Both the position numbers and the translations under genes were made by a program. A DNA stretch of 64,000 nucleotides. Source: Linnemannia schmuckeri (taxonomy: Eukaryota > Mortierellomycota > Mortierellomycetes > Mortierellales > Mortierellaceae). Positions 44,701 to 56,672 of this stretch are shown piece by piece. The notes beneath the pieces were generated by a model. That model was not told the DNA's origin. It made no database searches and was given only the letters and a program-made list of their open reading frames with translations. How positions within the stretch are numbered: position 1 is the stretch's first letter; each line of letters begins with the position of its first letter. Location of the stretch: positions 558,001 to 622,000 of the forward strand of contig JANATG010000005.1 in assembly GCA_029449235.1 (NCBI GenBank). The letters run 5' to 3'.

Positions 44701-46727
44701 AGGGAAAGTGAGGTTTGCACTAGCGTTCTTTTTATCGCACGTAAAAATAGATAACCCTCTGATTTCCTGTTGTTTACGCCACCGCTGTGATGTGTTTTTT
44801 TTGGCGATGCATGCAAGATTTGCGGTTGCGGCGTAGAAGGAGACATAAGAAAAAAGAATTACCCGGCGCCAAAGATAAGAGGATTCGAAGGTGCAAACTG
44901 CTTGGAAGTCGGCAGAACTAGGGGTTAGGTTGATCATAAGCAAAGATATAAAACTGGATTCAGGATATTGAAAACGGGAGTATCTCGAGTTTCTACCTAG
45001 CGAAAAGGAAATTACAGAGCAACAACTGAGCGCCAGGCTCGAGATGAGGATGGGAGCCAAGATGCTGACTGACCGACTGGGGTCAAGGCGCGCACTCACT
45101 TCACCCCAATCCACCCAGAGTTCCTCTTCCTCCCATGCAGTGGGAGCGCAGAGAAGGAAATGGAAGAATCGACGAGAGAGAGAGGAGCAAGAGAGCTCAT
45201 TTTGATCTTTGTCGGAACCTGTTCTTTGTCATCGCATATCGAATTGTTTCCTCGTCATTTAACAGAGCAGAAGGTTTACTTTCTCCTATGTTCGATCGAG
45301 TCTTCTGTTCAGACAGTCTCAAGGAAGATAGCAGGAAGGAAGGTAGGGCGCATGTAAAAATAGGGTGCATGGGTTTTATACCGTATGAAAGTAAAAGTAA
45401 AATAAAATCTCCTGGGATACATACATACTTCTATGGCGCCACATCCACATTTGCGAGGGTACCTAGTTTAGTACTCACACCCTTAGCGAACGCCAACTTC
45501 TAAAGCCTGCAAGATGCCAAGAGCAATTGAAGTGTGTGTACTACCAAACCATGTAAAATAAAAAACCTGCTGTACGCCTTGAACGTCGTCCACAATCAGA
45601 CGCAGACTCAATTTCTTTTTGTGTTATGCTCTTGGCGACTTTGAAGCCCCTCCACTTCCTGTTTTCACTTCCTCTATATTTTTTTTCTGTCGAGATATCT
45701 CACGGATTTGGAGCGCACCCTCACACCTTCCACCCATTAAGCTTCCCAAAAAATGTTAACCTCGTCCTTGGCTGTGGATGTCTCTCTGGTGTTGAAAAAT
45801 GAAAGACAAGATTCATACGCAGTTCAATTGTCAGTAACCAAAACAGTCATATTTGCAACACCCATTCGAAAAAAACAAGCATTCGTCATCCTCGTCATCA
45901 TACGTGCACTTGTTCAGGCAACTCCGAGTCTTCTTCCTTTGATCCACCGCTCGCCGGTTAACCATTCTCTTCTGTGTTTATGTTGCTTGACTTGTTGTTG
46001 TATTTTGCACAAATTTCACCATTGGATCGCATTGCGCCCATCATGAAGAGTTAAAGATGATTTGTTACACATATCTTACTCTTGTGCTCCCGAAAACCCA
46101 ATGCTCGTCCATTCTTCCGGAATCAAACCATATAACATATCATCTGCACCCTAAAAACAGACAAATGGTAAATGGCAAAAAAAAAACCCCCCCAAAAATC
46201 TCAATTTTTGGAACCCACACATATTAATCGCAATTAACCATAGCAAAGAAAGTTTGTACTTCGACGCGACGCCAAGGAGCAATGAAAAAAATAAATGGAT
46301 ATCCTTCTCCAACTATGGGTCAGATAATTGGAGGGAACCAAAGAAAACAAGCACCCACCTCAATTTGATTGCCATGCCCGGAAGAAGGTTTGTACTAGGC
46401 GCCAATATCAGCGGAACAAGTGCCAATCCTTACCATAGGATCGTCCTTTTTTCTTTTTTCCGACAGTATAAGGGAAACTTAACATGGTAAGGTCTTTCTT
46501 TAATAAGTATGACATGAATATGATAAATAAGCTGATATAAATAACGAAAGGGAACAAAAGGGAGGGACTGATGGAAACGCTTCTGCATCCCTCCAATCAA
46601 TTGCTTAAGGGGGAAAAAATATATGCAGATTTGCGTGAAGTAAACAGGAACATTGATGGTGAATGAAAATAAAAAGATAAGCTGGACGAAGGTATTCCAT
46701 GAAGACAAAAGGTGGGGTCCGTAGTTT

Positions 46728-47598
46728 TTACTTGCGGCGGCGGCTGTCGCTACCTGAATCGCCAATTTGGATGTCCTACATGCATTCAAAGAATAAAGAT
46801 AAAAGACGCGTCGTCAGCTTTTTTGATTAAGAGCCAAATTGCCGTACTAATCACGCGTCGGTTACACACAAATATGTTACACAACAACGACAAACAACAT
46901 AGCAAATCAAAACTTACAGCGCATGAGGTATACCACTCGCCCTCATTCAACATCCACCTCCACTGCAACAAATAAGTTCCACTGGCTCTCATAGGCACCT
47001 TAAAGCAACCACCGCAAGGTCTCCGATCGGCATTCTTGCCCTTATTACAATTCTTGTACGGCAACTCCACCACCTTATTCTTCGTCAACTCCTTCTGTGT
47101 TGGATCTTTTCCTTCGCGTTGAGCCAGGTTAATCAAGACCTTCATATCATTTCTCTCATTTTTCTCCGCATGGTTCTTGGCCGGCCATCGGACACACAAC
47201 GTGTCGCCGACTCTAGTATGTGTCATAGGCCCATACTTGCCATCATACGCACTCTCGACAGGGTCTCCCCTTGTCTCATCCGCGCCAACATCCACCCCAT
47301 GCTTGTGATCAGAACAAGGCAGGGCCGAATCGGTATCATCCTTGTCTTTGAGTTTCTGTTGGTAGTGTCGTGAGGGGTTGGCATGATCGAGGGCGCCGAA
47401 TTCGGAGCCTTCAGGGAAACGGCGGGCGAAGCCTTTACATTCGCCATCGGAGTCGCCCCAGGCTGGTTCGGAGGGGTCCTTGGGGCGCCAATCGATACAG
47501 TCTGCCCAGGAGTGGGCTTCAACGGTGGGGGTGAGGTGGGAGAGGAGCGCGAGGGTTGAGACGAGGGCTGCGGCCAGGGTTAGGGGTGTCAGATGCAT
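46728..47598 (-). CDS. Secreted LPMO-like protein with N-terminal His, copy 2
   Basis: Exons 47598-46918 and 46775-46728 join in frame to 242 residues. It is a clear paralogue of the gene at 40576-41262: signal peptide 1-28 (ending TVEA), mature start HSWADCIDW, then RRFP, RHYQQ, VGDTLCVRWPAKNHA, LPYKNCN, CGGCFKVP and YLLQWRWMLNEGEWYTSCA. The first exon would run on past CA into AT-rich sequence, but a GTAAGT donor after GCT and a GTAG acceptor restore the expected DI as WYTSCADIQI, followed by a short tail GDSGSDSRRRK. Copy 1 has the same ending uninterrupted, so the intron is specific to one copy. The middle is more acidic and His/Asp-rich than copy 1 (SALPCSDHKHGVDVGADETR). Substrate unknown. 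The leader is purine-rich on the + strand, so CT-rich in the direction of transcription. Confidence 0.75.
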
Positions 47599-49824
47599 CT
47601 TTGTTAGGCGTGGGCGTTGGTGTGTTTGTAGTAGCTGGGTTGTGTGGTGGGGTTCTGGTGGGTTGGATTGTTGTAAAGGTCAGCTAGGGGAATTGTAGAA
47701 GGAGGATGACGAGTATGACGAGAAAAGAAGAAGGAAAAGAAATGAAGAGATTGAGGAAAAAAGAATGGTAAAAATGAAATCCCGAACAAGTTTAAAAAGG
47801 ACGGGGAAAGGAGGAAAAGAGAGAGGCAGTAGGAAGGGGGTATAGATGTTAGAGGAGAAGCAGAAAAACTAGAATAAAAGAAGAAGGGGTGGGGATCTGT
47901 AAGGGATGGAATGGTGCTCGAGGAACGAGGAGGAAGGATGAGTATTTATTTTTGTGCTTGGACGGTTGGGGATGTGGTGCCTGAAGTGGTAAGATGAACA
48001 AAAAAAGGGAAATGGACAAAACAAAGAAAAAGAAAGAGAAAGTGCTGAAAGAAAAAGGCAAAGGGCAAAAGACAAGGTGTAACAGAATACAATGGAGTAT
48101 CCATGAACAAGGAGTATGTATACACACAAAACGCAATAACCTCCTATCTCACACTCTTTCATTATCCATCCATTCCGTTTTATTTTTTGCCACAAAGTTT
48201 TGAACTCTCCCTTTTGGAAGGATGGATGAGCAGGCTAGGATCGGATCAAAGTAAAAGCAAACCTTTACAGCAAAGGAAGCGAAGAGGCTTTGCTTTGTAT
48301 ACCTCTTACTTCATCTCTCCATCGCGCTGTCTGTCTTCAAAATAGGCATTATAATAAAGGGCCAAAGGGAGCATGCTGATAAGCCCTTTAACCTTCAGGA
48401 ATATGGAAAGGAAGAGAGAGAGGAAAAAGAAGGAGGCGCTTTGTTATGTGGCCCCGCCATCGTTACAGAAGCAAAAAAAAAAAAAAAAAAAAAAAAACTA
48501 AAGGGGGTTCTCTTTTTCTCTTCAATGATAATTGATTTGTGAGTGGTGAGAGCCATAACAACCAAGAACTTGTCTCCGTGTCTCCTTTCCTTTCAAGGTC
48601 TCATCATCCATCGTTACGCGAAAGAACCAAAAGGACATACATTAGCAGCAACAGCAACAACTGCAACAAAGCCAAAGGCAAGCCAAGAATCTATCTTTTC
48701 CTTTTCCTTGTTGCCACAATCAATGGATTCTAACGCGTGGTTTCCAACGATGTTACGTGAAGCCATGTGTGGTTGCGGTTGGAATTGTCGCATAACCAAT
48801 AGAGAAAGAGATGCACAAGCAATGTAAATGCGTGCGCGAATCGACCTATTTCCTTACCGCAAAATGCATAACGACACGATAGTCGACAGATATATGTTTC
48901 TGCAGGGACACGCCAATACAAAACAAAAAGCAAAATAGCAATGAAAGAATGAACTGTGTATGGACAAAGGTAAAGCAAGAATGACAGAGAGAAGGAAAGA
49001 AAGCGTGAGGCGCAAGAAGGGTAACAGTACAGGAAATACAAGTTAGATGGGTCGGCGCACCGCGCACGGATCAAATAAAAAAAAAGCGGGGTCGTGTTGA
49101 CTCAAAAGTGGTCTTAAGAGAAAGAGAGGAAGGGAGCCACTTTCACCCCCTTTAATGAACCTATGAGGTGCCACCTTCTATTTGCTTTTGGTCAGACGAG
49201 CAACTCCTGGTCCTTCTTTTGTTTTTTACGCGGATCTCATAAGCAGCGTTTGCCCGTCCAAAGAGGGGTGAGATGACTTCTGACCGAAGAGGTAAGAAAA
49301 GTAAAACTAAGCTAAACCTGACAAAATCCACGGGGTGGGTTTTGTAGGTGGCGGTGTATGTGTGTATCTGTATGGTCGTGTTATGTGTGTAGTTTCTGTA
49401 CCTGTTGCGTGTAGTAAAAAATCACTCAGGCATCCAAGGAGAAAGAAGAGGAGAAAGAAGAGGAGAAAGAGAGAACCTGCTTTTAAGGGGGGTCGGTCCC
49501 CGATCTCCTTTGGACAAGTAGAGAAAATAAGGAACCTAGGCGAGTAGCGACGAGAACCATGTACGCGACCAAAATGACAGAACAGTGCAGAAAGTCCTAT
49601 CACGCGACCTTTGCCAAACAGTCTAGACAACGAACGTCGATCACAATTAGTGGCTGTTTGTTGTTTTGCTGAGTGTTTATTTACAAGGTAACAATAAATA
49701 CATCGATGTGCTTTTTAAGAGTGTCTAGTTAAACTTCTTTTTGTATGCGTTTTCTTTTTCTTTTTTTTTCTCTTTTTGGTTTTGGCCTTGTGAGTTTCTT
49801 CACTACGCCAGATCTACACGTTAT
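47599..49824. other. Intergenic region upstream of LPMO-like copy 2
   Basis: 2.2 kb without a recognised gene. The first 450 bp are CT-rich in the sense of copy 2. A 25-bp poly(A) run lies at 48473-48497, and a GAAAGAAGAG repeat near 49440-49470. Confidence 0.5.
48473..48497. repeat. Poly(A) tract, 25 bp
   Basis: Uninterrupted A run in intergenic DNA. Confidence 0.85.
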
Positions 49825-51894
49825 TTAAAGTGCAAAGGCAGCAGCAGCAGCAGCAGCAGCCAACCCAACAACCACAGAAGAAGCACCAACAATCTTTCCT
49901 GCAGCGGCACTCTTTTTAGTTCCAGCAGCGGGAGTAGGTGCTTGACCGTTCCAGCTAACTCCGTTCAGCTGGGCGACGGTCTGGAGGACAGAGCCCTGTT
50001 CATAAAAGTCGACAGCAACAAAGTTGGGGATCTTGTTGAAGGTTTCGGTACACTTGTTAGCGTGTGAGGCCAGGTCGGGGCCGTTGGTCTGTTCTACGAT
50101 TGCTGATTGAGGCACGTCGAATGTCTGGTCACCCACTGTCACTTGTCCCGAAATAAAGTGGTTCATCACATACATCTACAAGTTGAAGGAGTAAAAAGCA
50201 GAATATAGAGAATAGGGTGTTAGTTTTGTTTCTTGTGTGGGGGTAAGCCAATATTACTGGCAATATAAAACGAAGTGGCACAAGAAAAAACAATAGTGAA
50301 GCTTACTCCTCGCTCCTGGCCCTTTGGACGGTCGATGGTACATGGGTATTCAGATCCCTTGGTGATCTGGTAAGGCGTCTCAAAGATAAAATCGTACTCT
50401 GCCATCAACCTATTATTCAAAATGGGTTCATATCATCGTTAAGAAGAGGATCTTCAGGAACATTGCAAATCACGTAGCCTGAAGAACAATTATGAAGAAG
50501 GTTACGTACCACGGGACACTGGCATCGGCACCACTGTCGACAAAGTTGAGGAGTCGCTTCTTGCTAGAAATCATGCTGGCGAGAGTAGGCCATGTGGTGC
50601 TTCCTGATGTTTGGGTATAGAGGTAAGGAGTCAATCCAGCGGCTTGATATACACTCTAAAAGGGTCGAAGACGATGAATAGATTGGTTGTTAGCCTGACT
50701 GAAAATGCCTTTTCTGATCCAGTGTTTCGTTGTTTCTTAAGAAAACAACTGTCCTGTCCCTGCCATGGGTTATATACCTGGAAGCGAGCGGGTGTGAGGT
50801 TGGCAGCGTTCTCCCAGAAGATCGAGATGACCTATTTGCATGTTGTGTATGGCATCCATTCGGATAATTATTTGGAAACAAATAAAATAATGAAAAAGGG
50901 GGAGAGGAGCGTTAGTCGACCTGCATGAGTGGAATTGCGTTTCATTTAAAATCGATATTGACAAAAGGCAAATTTCTCGTCTTTATGCATTGCTGGTAGT
51001 TGGTTGGTCGACTTCCTTGCTTCCTTGCTTCCTTGCTTGTCTTGCCTTCCTTGCTTTCTTAGCTTCGAGGAATGGAAGATGTAATTACCTCGTTAGGATT
51101 CTGGTCCATGAATGTCTTGAACTGACCAAGGACCTTGGACAATGGGCCTGCATCGAGAAGGCTGCCTAGAGTAGGGGAATAGTATCGATGTAATAACAAA
51201 GTGCGTAAGTAAGCAAGCGACTAGTGCTGTCGCTATTTTTGCAAAGATAAAAGTATCCGCGAGTGTGCGAGAAGGAAAGTGCGAACAGAAAAAGGAAAAA
51301 GGAAAAAGGAAAAAGGAACATGAGAGAGGGCAGTGTTGGGCTTTGCTTCTGTTATCATACTCCCCGCCCGCACTTTTTCTCTTTCTCTCTTCGGTCTCTC
51401 AAAAAAGGCGCAAGTAAAAAAAAGGCCCATGCAAGCACACAGCCCCAGCGAGGCCATGCCTCTGTTTATCATTCCTCTCCCCCCAGACACACCCTCCCTC
51501 ATCTGACTCTGCCACGCCCCTCCTTCTCACTCCCTCACGGATAAACCAAATTGCCCCTCTAGCTCTTTTCTAATAGAAAAACGAAAAAGAACTTACAGTA
51601 AGAATGACACAACTCAATATCGTTAGTAGCACCCGAGGGGAGGTTATAGGCATCCAGCATAAAGGCTCGGATACCGTCCTTGAGCTGTGTAGGGATGTCG
51701 TTGTTCTGGTTGGCGGCCAGGGCGCCAGGAGGGGTATAGGCGTAGGCATTATGGGTGGTGGCGTATACGACTTGGTCGTAAGTCTTTGCGCAAAGCTCTG
51801 CGTAGCCGTTGCACAATTGTTGCGCCTCTGCGCCTCGGAGGATCATTGTGGAGGCGACGAGGGCGACTGCTGAGGAGATGAATGTGAATCTCAT
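49825..51894 (-). CDS. GPI-anchored PI-PLC-X-like phosphodiesterase, six exons
   Basis: Exons 51894-51597, 51165-51089, 50831-50778, 50655-50510, 50409-50307 and 50175-49825 join in frame to 342 residues. The protein has a signal peptide (about 1-24, ending GAEA), a PI-PLC X-like barrel, and a C-terminal hydrophobic Ala/Val tail after a small-residue site (GTKKSAAAGKIVGASS), typical of GPI anchoring. Catalytic-type His are seen in YATTHNAYAY and IELCHSYC; QLKDGIRAFMLDAY, FKTFMDQNPNEVISIFWENA and NKIPNFVAVDFYEQG match the fungal PLC-like (PLCXD) family. Such proteins sit on the cell surface; the substrate is unknown, and the usual Ca2+-binding residues of signalling PLCs are absent, so phosphoinositide cleavage should not be assumed. 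The last exon has an Ala run encoded by GCN repeats. Introns are 76-177 bp apart from the first, which is 431 bp. Confidence 0.85.
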
Positions 51895-53188
51895 TGTTAC
51901 TGTTTTTGTGAATGCAGAGAGGGACTGTGTGAGTAGGAATGGGAAAGGTGAGAAAGTAAAGGAGTGAAAAGAAGAATGTATGGGAGTGTGGAGAAGTGTT
52001 TGAGAGAAGGAAGAAGGGGAAAGAAAAAGAAGTAAAAAGAGGAAAAGTAAGAAGACGAGAAGAGGAGAAGGAAGAGGGGAAAAGGAGGAAAGAAACAAGA
52101 ATCGACACCCAAAAGAGCAGCGTAATGAAATGTCAAATAAATAACGAATGGAAAATGAGAAAAGCGGGCTGTGGAGTGGAGTCGAATCGAATGTTGAATC
52201 TGACAGGTCTGCCTGTCTGTCTCGCCACTCAATCCCTCACATATCAGGGACTACAGGACACGAACACAACAAAACATGACATATGGCATGACATGACATG
52301 GGCATGGACAAAGAGGCAGAGCTCCCTTCTTCTCTCTCTTCTTTGTCCGACAACGGGGAAGGAAAAACAGCAGACACGCCCCATCTCATGACGGAAGAAT
52401 TGAATGTACAGAAGAATAAAGGGGAAGTCCTCTATCGCCTATTCCTCTAGTCTATCACCCGTCCCTGTTCATACGGGGGTCAGCCAGGGCAATTGACCAG
52501 ACTGACAGGCTGGCTATTGATCATACATGACAAGGACATGTTTGTCTCTACTTTTCAGCACTCCTGGGCTAACGTTCTTCCGCTAATCTCGCTCACTCTA
52601 GCAGCTCACCCACCCAGAGTTTATAAATTTGTTGCAAGAGTGTGTACGTGGTGCCCAGACCATAATTATGAATCGCAAATTTTTGTAAACAAAAATAGAT
52701 CACACACATAGTTCACACAGCCAGTACAGGATATTCACCCGGTAGGAGATGGACGACCTGACATTTTGACGACTTAGGTTATAGTCCTCCTCTCTTCTTC
52801 CCCTTCTTCTTTAGCACGTCAAGAGAGTGTAGTCAACGGATCTATCTTTAACAGCATTGGAGGCATTTGCAATTAGCGCTGGCGTTCGACAAAGCAAATA
52901 AAAATATCAAAGGAAATCTTTGCATGAATTCTTAGGTCTTGCCAGTTACGTTTAGTTTTAATCACATCACTGATAGTTCCTGAAAAATTATTTTCTCGTC
53001 TGGGACCTGGTACGAACCCTTCACGCCTTCCTGGCTAAAATATGAGCGAATAGCTGTTTCTCGCACAGCAACAAAATGAACGCGAAAACCCATGGCATGG
53101 ACAAAAAAAAAAGGAACAAACGGCATTGACAAGAAACTACGAAAGTACCTCACTTGCCTCGAAAAGTCATTCCAAAAAAAAGTTGGGT
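51895..53188. other. Intergenic region between PLC-like gene and tRNA
   Basis: 1.3 kb. The first 200 bp are purine-rich on the + strand, the CT-rich leader of the PLC-like gene. A short set of CATGACAT-like repeats lies near 52270-52300. No gene was seen. Confidence 0.5.
53174..53181 (-). terminator. RNA polymerase III T-tract terminator
   Basis: Eight T on the minus strand begin 8 bases after the discriminator base of the tRNA, as expected for polymerase III termination. Confidence 0.75.
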
Positions 53189-53261
53189 TGCTCTCAGACG
53201 GGTTCGAACCGCCGATCTTCACTTAGTAAGAGTGACGCGCTAACCACTACGCTATGGGAGC
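53189..53261 (-). tRNA. tRNA, anticodon UAC (Val) as folded
   Basis: The 73-nt minus-strand sequence folds as a cloverleaf without an intron. The acceptor stem GCTCCCA/TGAGAGC has one C-A mismatch. The D-arm TAGCGTAGTGGTTAGCGC matches an A box, the anticodon stem TCACT/AGTGA has five pairs, the T-arm is GGCGG-TTCGAAC-CCGTC, and GGTTCGAACCC matches the B box. The seven-base loop CTTACTA gives U33 and anticodon UAC, reading GUA (Val). Position 37 would be U, which is unusual because a purine is normal, so identity is less certain than the presence of a tRNA-like gene. Confidence 0.8.
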
Positions 53262-56200
53262 AAAGGGACTGACTGAAACAGCTCAATTTCTATAGATATA
53301 GCTTGTACAAATTAAGTCATCATAGTCACTGGCACATGTGGCACGTGATTATAGAGCGTTTTGATTGGCTAGAATTGTTTATGTCTCGAGTATAAGTGGA
53401 CCGCACCTTGAGTGGAAGAGGATGCGGTTTGCGCAAGCGTTCGTTGGATATGTGGGCTCTCAAAGATGTAGCCAGGGCGGCAGCCCTGTTGTTTGACTGA
53501 GTTATTTTGAGATCATAGACATTGTTTGTTAGACGTCATGTCAACTTCTCATGGTCAAGATTGGCTGTCTACGATTCGTACGGCTTGTCTTTTTTTTTTT
53601 TTTTTTCTGTTTTCTCGCACCGCTGTAAGATACAGTAGCAAACAAATGACAAAGCTGGCAATGTCGATGGTCTTAGCAGTGATAAGCTGCATATTTTTTT
53701 TTTAATTCTTTAAGCACTAAAGGTGAATGTATGTAGTTCCTGCCTTCCGGTCGTCCCCTTCTTCAGAGCAAAAACATATGGAAGCAGAAAAAAAAAAAAA
53801 GGACAAAAGGTTTATTCTTCACAAAAAAAAAAATTTAAAATGCGAAGGGTATTTTTCCGTATTGTTTGCCGTCCCCTTTCATCATTTACTTTTGTCACTT
53901 GTGTGCCACAGGAAAAAAAGAGTGTTTCATGCTTTCAAAAATGAAAAACAATCAAGAAATGGCTACACATCATTCATTGTTCAAAACACAAACGCCTAAA
54001 AAACACCCCACAAGTGAAGTAAGCGGGTTAAAGAGAATCGGTCTAACGGCCGAAAAGCAATGTCGATCGAATTTCATTTTAATTTAGTGTAAGTGCGCGA
54101 CGAATAGGATAGGGAGTGGTCGAATTAGTAGAGGGTTCGATGAGTTAGAAGGATTAGTTAGAACCTTGTCTTCCCGTTCTAATAGTTACTGTGGATAAAA
54201 AAGTAGAGGTGGAAGAGGAGGATGAGTAGAGAGACGCGAAAAGGTTGTTGTTTGGTGTTTTTTTGTGTTTGCTTCTGCAGGCATGTTTCAAAGAGCAAAA
54301 AAAAAGCACGTAGGGTCCAGTGGTCAATGGTGGAGAGATCTATCGCGATTAGCGAAGTGAGGATCAGAAAGGAAAGAGCCACAGTGGAGAAACAGGGAGA
54401 GACAGAAAAGGAAGGAATAAAGAAGGTGCTCTCACCCTTGTATGTGGTGGGTGCCCTTTTACTTGTGCTAGATGAAATTGGACGGAAAAAAATAGTGGCC
54501 AGTGGGAATGAGAAACACGCTGGTGTGGACGCATCGGTCTATTCAACGAAGGTGAGATCAAGGAGGTCAAGAGGGTCGTTCGTGTGCTCTTGTGGTTGTC
54601 GATTGGGTAATTCCCTATGGTTCCTTTCTTTTTCTTTTTTTGCTCCGAAGTGCGGTTCATCTTAATCTTGTTCACGCTTCTTTATCTCTCTGTCTTTGTC
54701 TCTGTGTCTTTGTCTTGTGCGAAGGAACCACAACCTTGTTTCTGCGAATACAAGTGTTCGGACAAACACAAAGGTGAAATGAATGAGCTTCGAACTGAGG
54801 GATTGAGAACCCGCCTTCTTACATTGTTCGTGAGACGAAACATACAACGTGCAAGGTGTACGTTGGTATCGACTCTTTCTAGTGTTCTTCTTTGCTGCTG
54901 CTGCTGCTTTTTTTTTTTACCACGGAGAATGATAACAACAAAAGAAAAAAAAGTCACTTTCAAATAAAGTTGGCGTCCAGAAACGGGGTTTACTTCTCAG
55001 AAAAAAAACCAGCGGACACAAAAAACAACAACTGAGGTTGAAGAATAACAGAGAGCCAAGTTAGTTGGTAGGCATGCGCGCAACGACCATCAATGACGGT
55101 TACCCTGGCTGACTGGCTGAGTCGACCCAGATTCCATTCCCAGTGTGGTAATGGTATAATAGAATGGTTGCATCATGGGTTTTTCTCTCATAATTCGTTT
55201 TTGAACTAGCAACAATCGAGAGTAATGGTTTCCCTCATTCCGTTGGTCGTTGGTGTTCAAAACACGAAAAAAGGTTTCCCTGTTGTCAATGGTCTAGTCC
55301 GCTTCCTTTGATTGCTCGCTCAAAGATACGGAGGCATGGTAAGGGGAGAGCAAACAAGTAGACGGATGTACGGAGGATGAAGAGCAAGAGAGGAGAAAAA
55401 AAACAATAACAAAACGTGAGAGCCCTTCTTTTCTAACTCTCCAATCTCTGCACTTTCTTCATACGTCTGCAGCGGAGGATGGATGTGGGCCCTTATTTTT
55501 TTTTTGTCCTTGTTTGGGATGCATGTCGACATTTATCAAAGGATTTGCATATGGTGGATGTTGGCTCTCAAGCAGCGGGTACTAGCCCTTTGGCTTGCTC
55601 TTCCTCTCTCTCGCACTGTTTTACATCAATCTCTGCGGCTCTTTTTGCCCTTTTCCCCTTCGACTCCTCTCCAATCAGTTACAGCAGATAGGTGGCCAGC
55701 CAGGCGTAGAGGTGGACGCACGAGACGAAGCGCCGACTAGAGAGGTTTCTTTTTTTTCTCACCACGGATTTCCGAGCACTAAGAGAGCCTTTTTTTTTTT
55801 TTTTTTTTTTACCTTTGTTCTTGTTGTTCTTCTGAACTGGGTTGTGAGTTAAGGTGTAACATGGAGACTGAGACCGACCATTGGCCATTGCTTTTCCTAC
55901 AGTTTGATGCTTTCTAAGAGTTGTGGTTGGCCTAGTTTCTGGACTACTTAGAAAAGAAAAAGAGTTTTTATTTTTCTTTCCTCCAATCGAGTTGATAGGG
56001 GTAAGTGAGGGTGGAAGGGGGTGTGATCGCCAAGGGTTTGGCACTTGCCAGCTATTTCTGACTCCGGAGCGTGCGTGGGGTGCACGTTTTTCGATTCCTT
56101 TTGGTCACTTGAAGTTGGGTCAGGCACAATAGTAGGTGGCAGACAGCTGGCTGGCAGCAGGGGGAAGAAGACGGGTGGAGTGAGTCTGGATGCTCAGGGT

Positions 56201-56637
56201 GTTTAGAGACAAATAGTGTGTCCGCCCGGTAGAAGCAAGGCAAAGAAAAGTAAAATTGATTTTTGTTTGTTTATTTGGTGTTCATGTTTGTTTGTTATTG
56301 TCGATTTCGATTGGGAAAGAGACAAAGAGGAGTGGGTGGGAGAAAAAGAGAGAGTAACGGTCGAACATGGCCGCATTGGCTTGATTTTTAGAAGTAGTTT
56401 GTACTCTGCGAGTGTGAGAGAGGTACATATCAGACTGCCACAAACAACAGCGCCAACAATATCAACAATGATGACAACAGCAATTTGGCAATGATAACCG
56501 TCGTGCCATGGGGGGTTTGCACCCTTGACAGAGGTGGTTAGGCTTTGTTCCTTGTACCTTGGTCGATGAGAACATCGAAAAGAAGCAAGATAGAGAGTGA
56601 GTGAGAGAACGAATACAGTGGCAAGTGGTGGAGGAGC

Positions 56638-56672
<35 letters not shown>

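Larger units (their letters stand above)
41263..46727. other. 5.5-kb gene-poor stretch between the two LPMO-like genes
   Basis: No gene was recognised. The first 200 bp are the promoter of copy 1. A 27-bp poly(A) run lies at 41714-41740, with scattered A/T runs and four TTGTCCA-type units near 44548-44578. Open frames are short and of non-coding composition. Confidence 0.5.

Noticed and set aside
44677..45114. 145-codon minus-strand frame
   Set aside because: No recognisable motif, no CT-rich leader, and no splice continuation; treated as chance.
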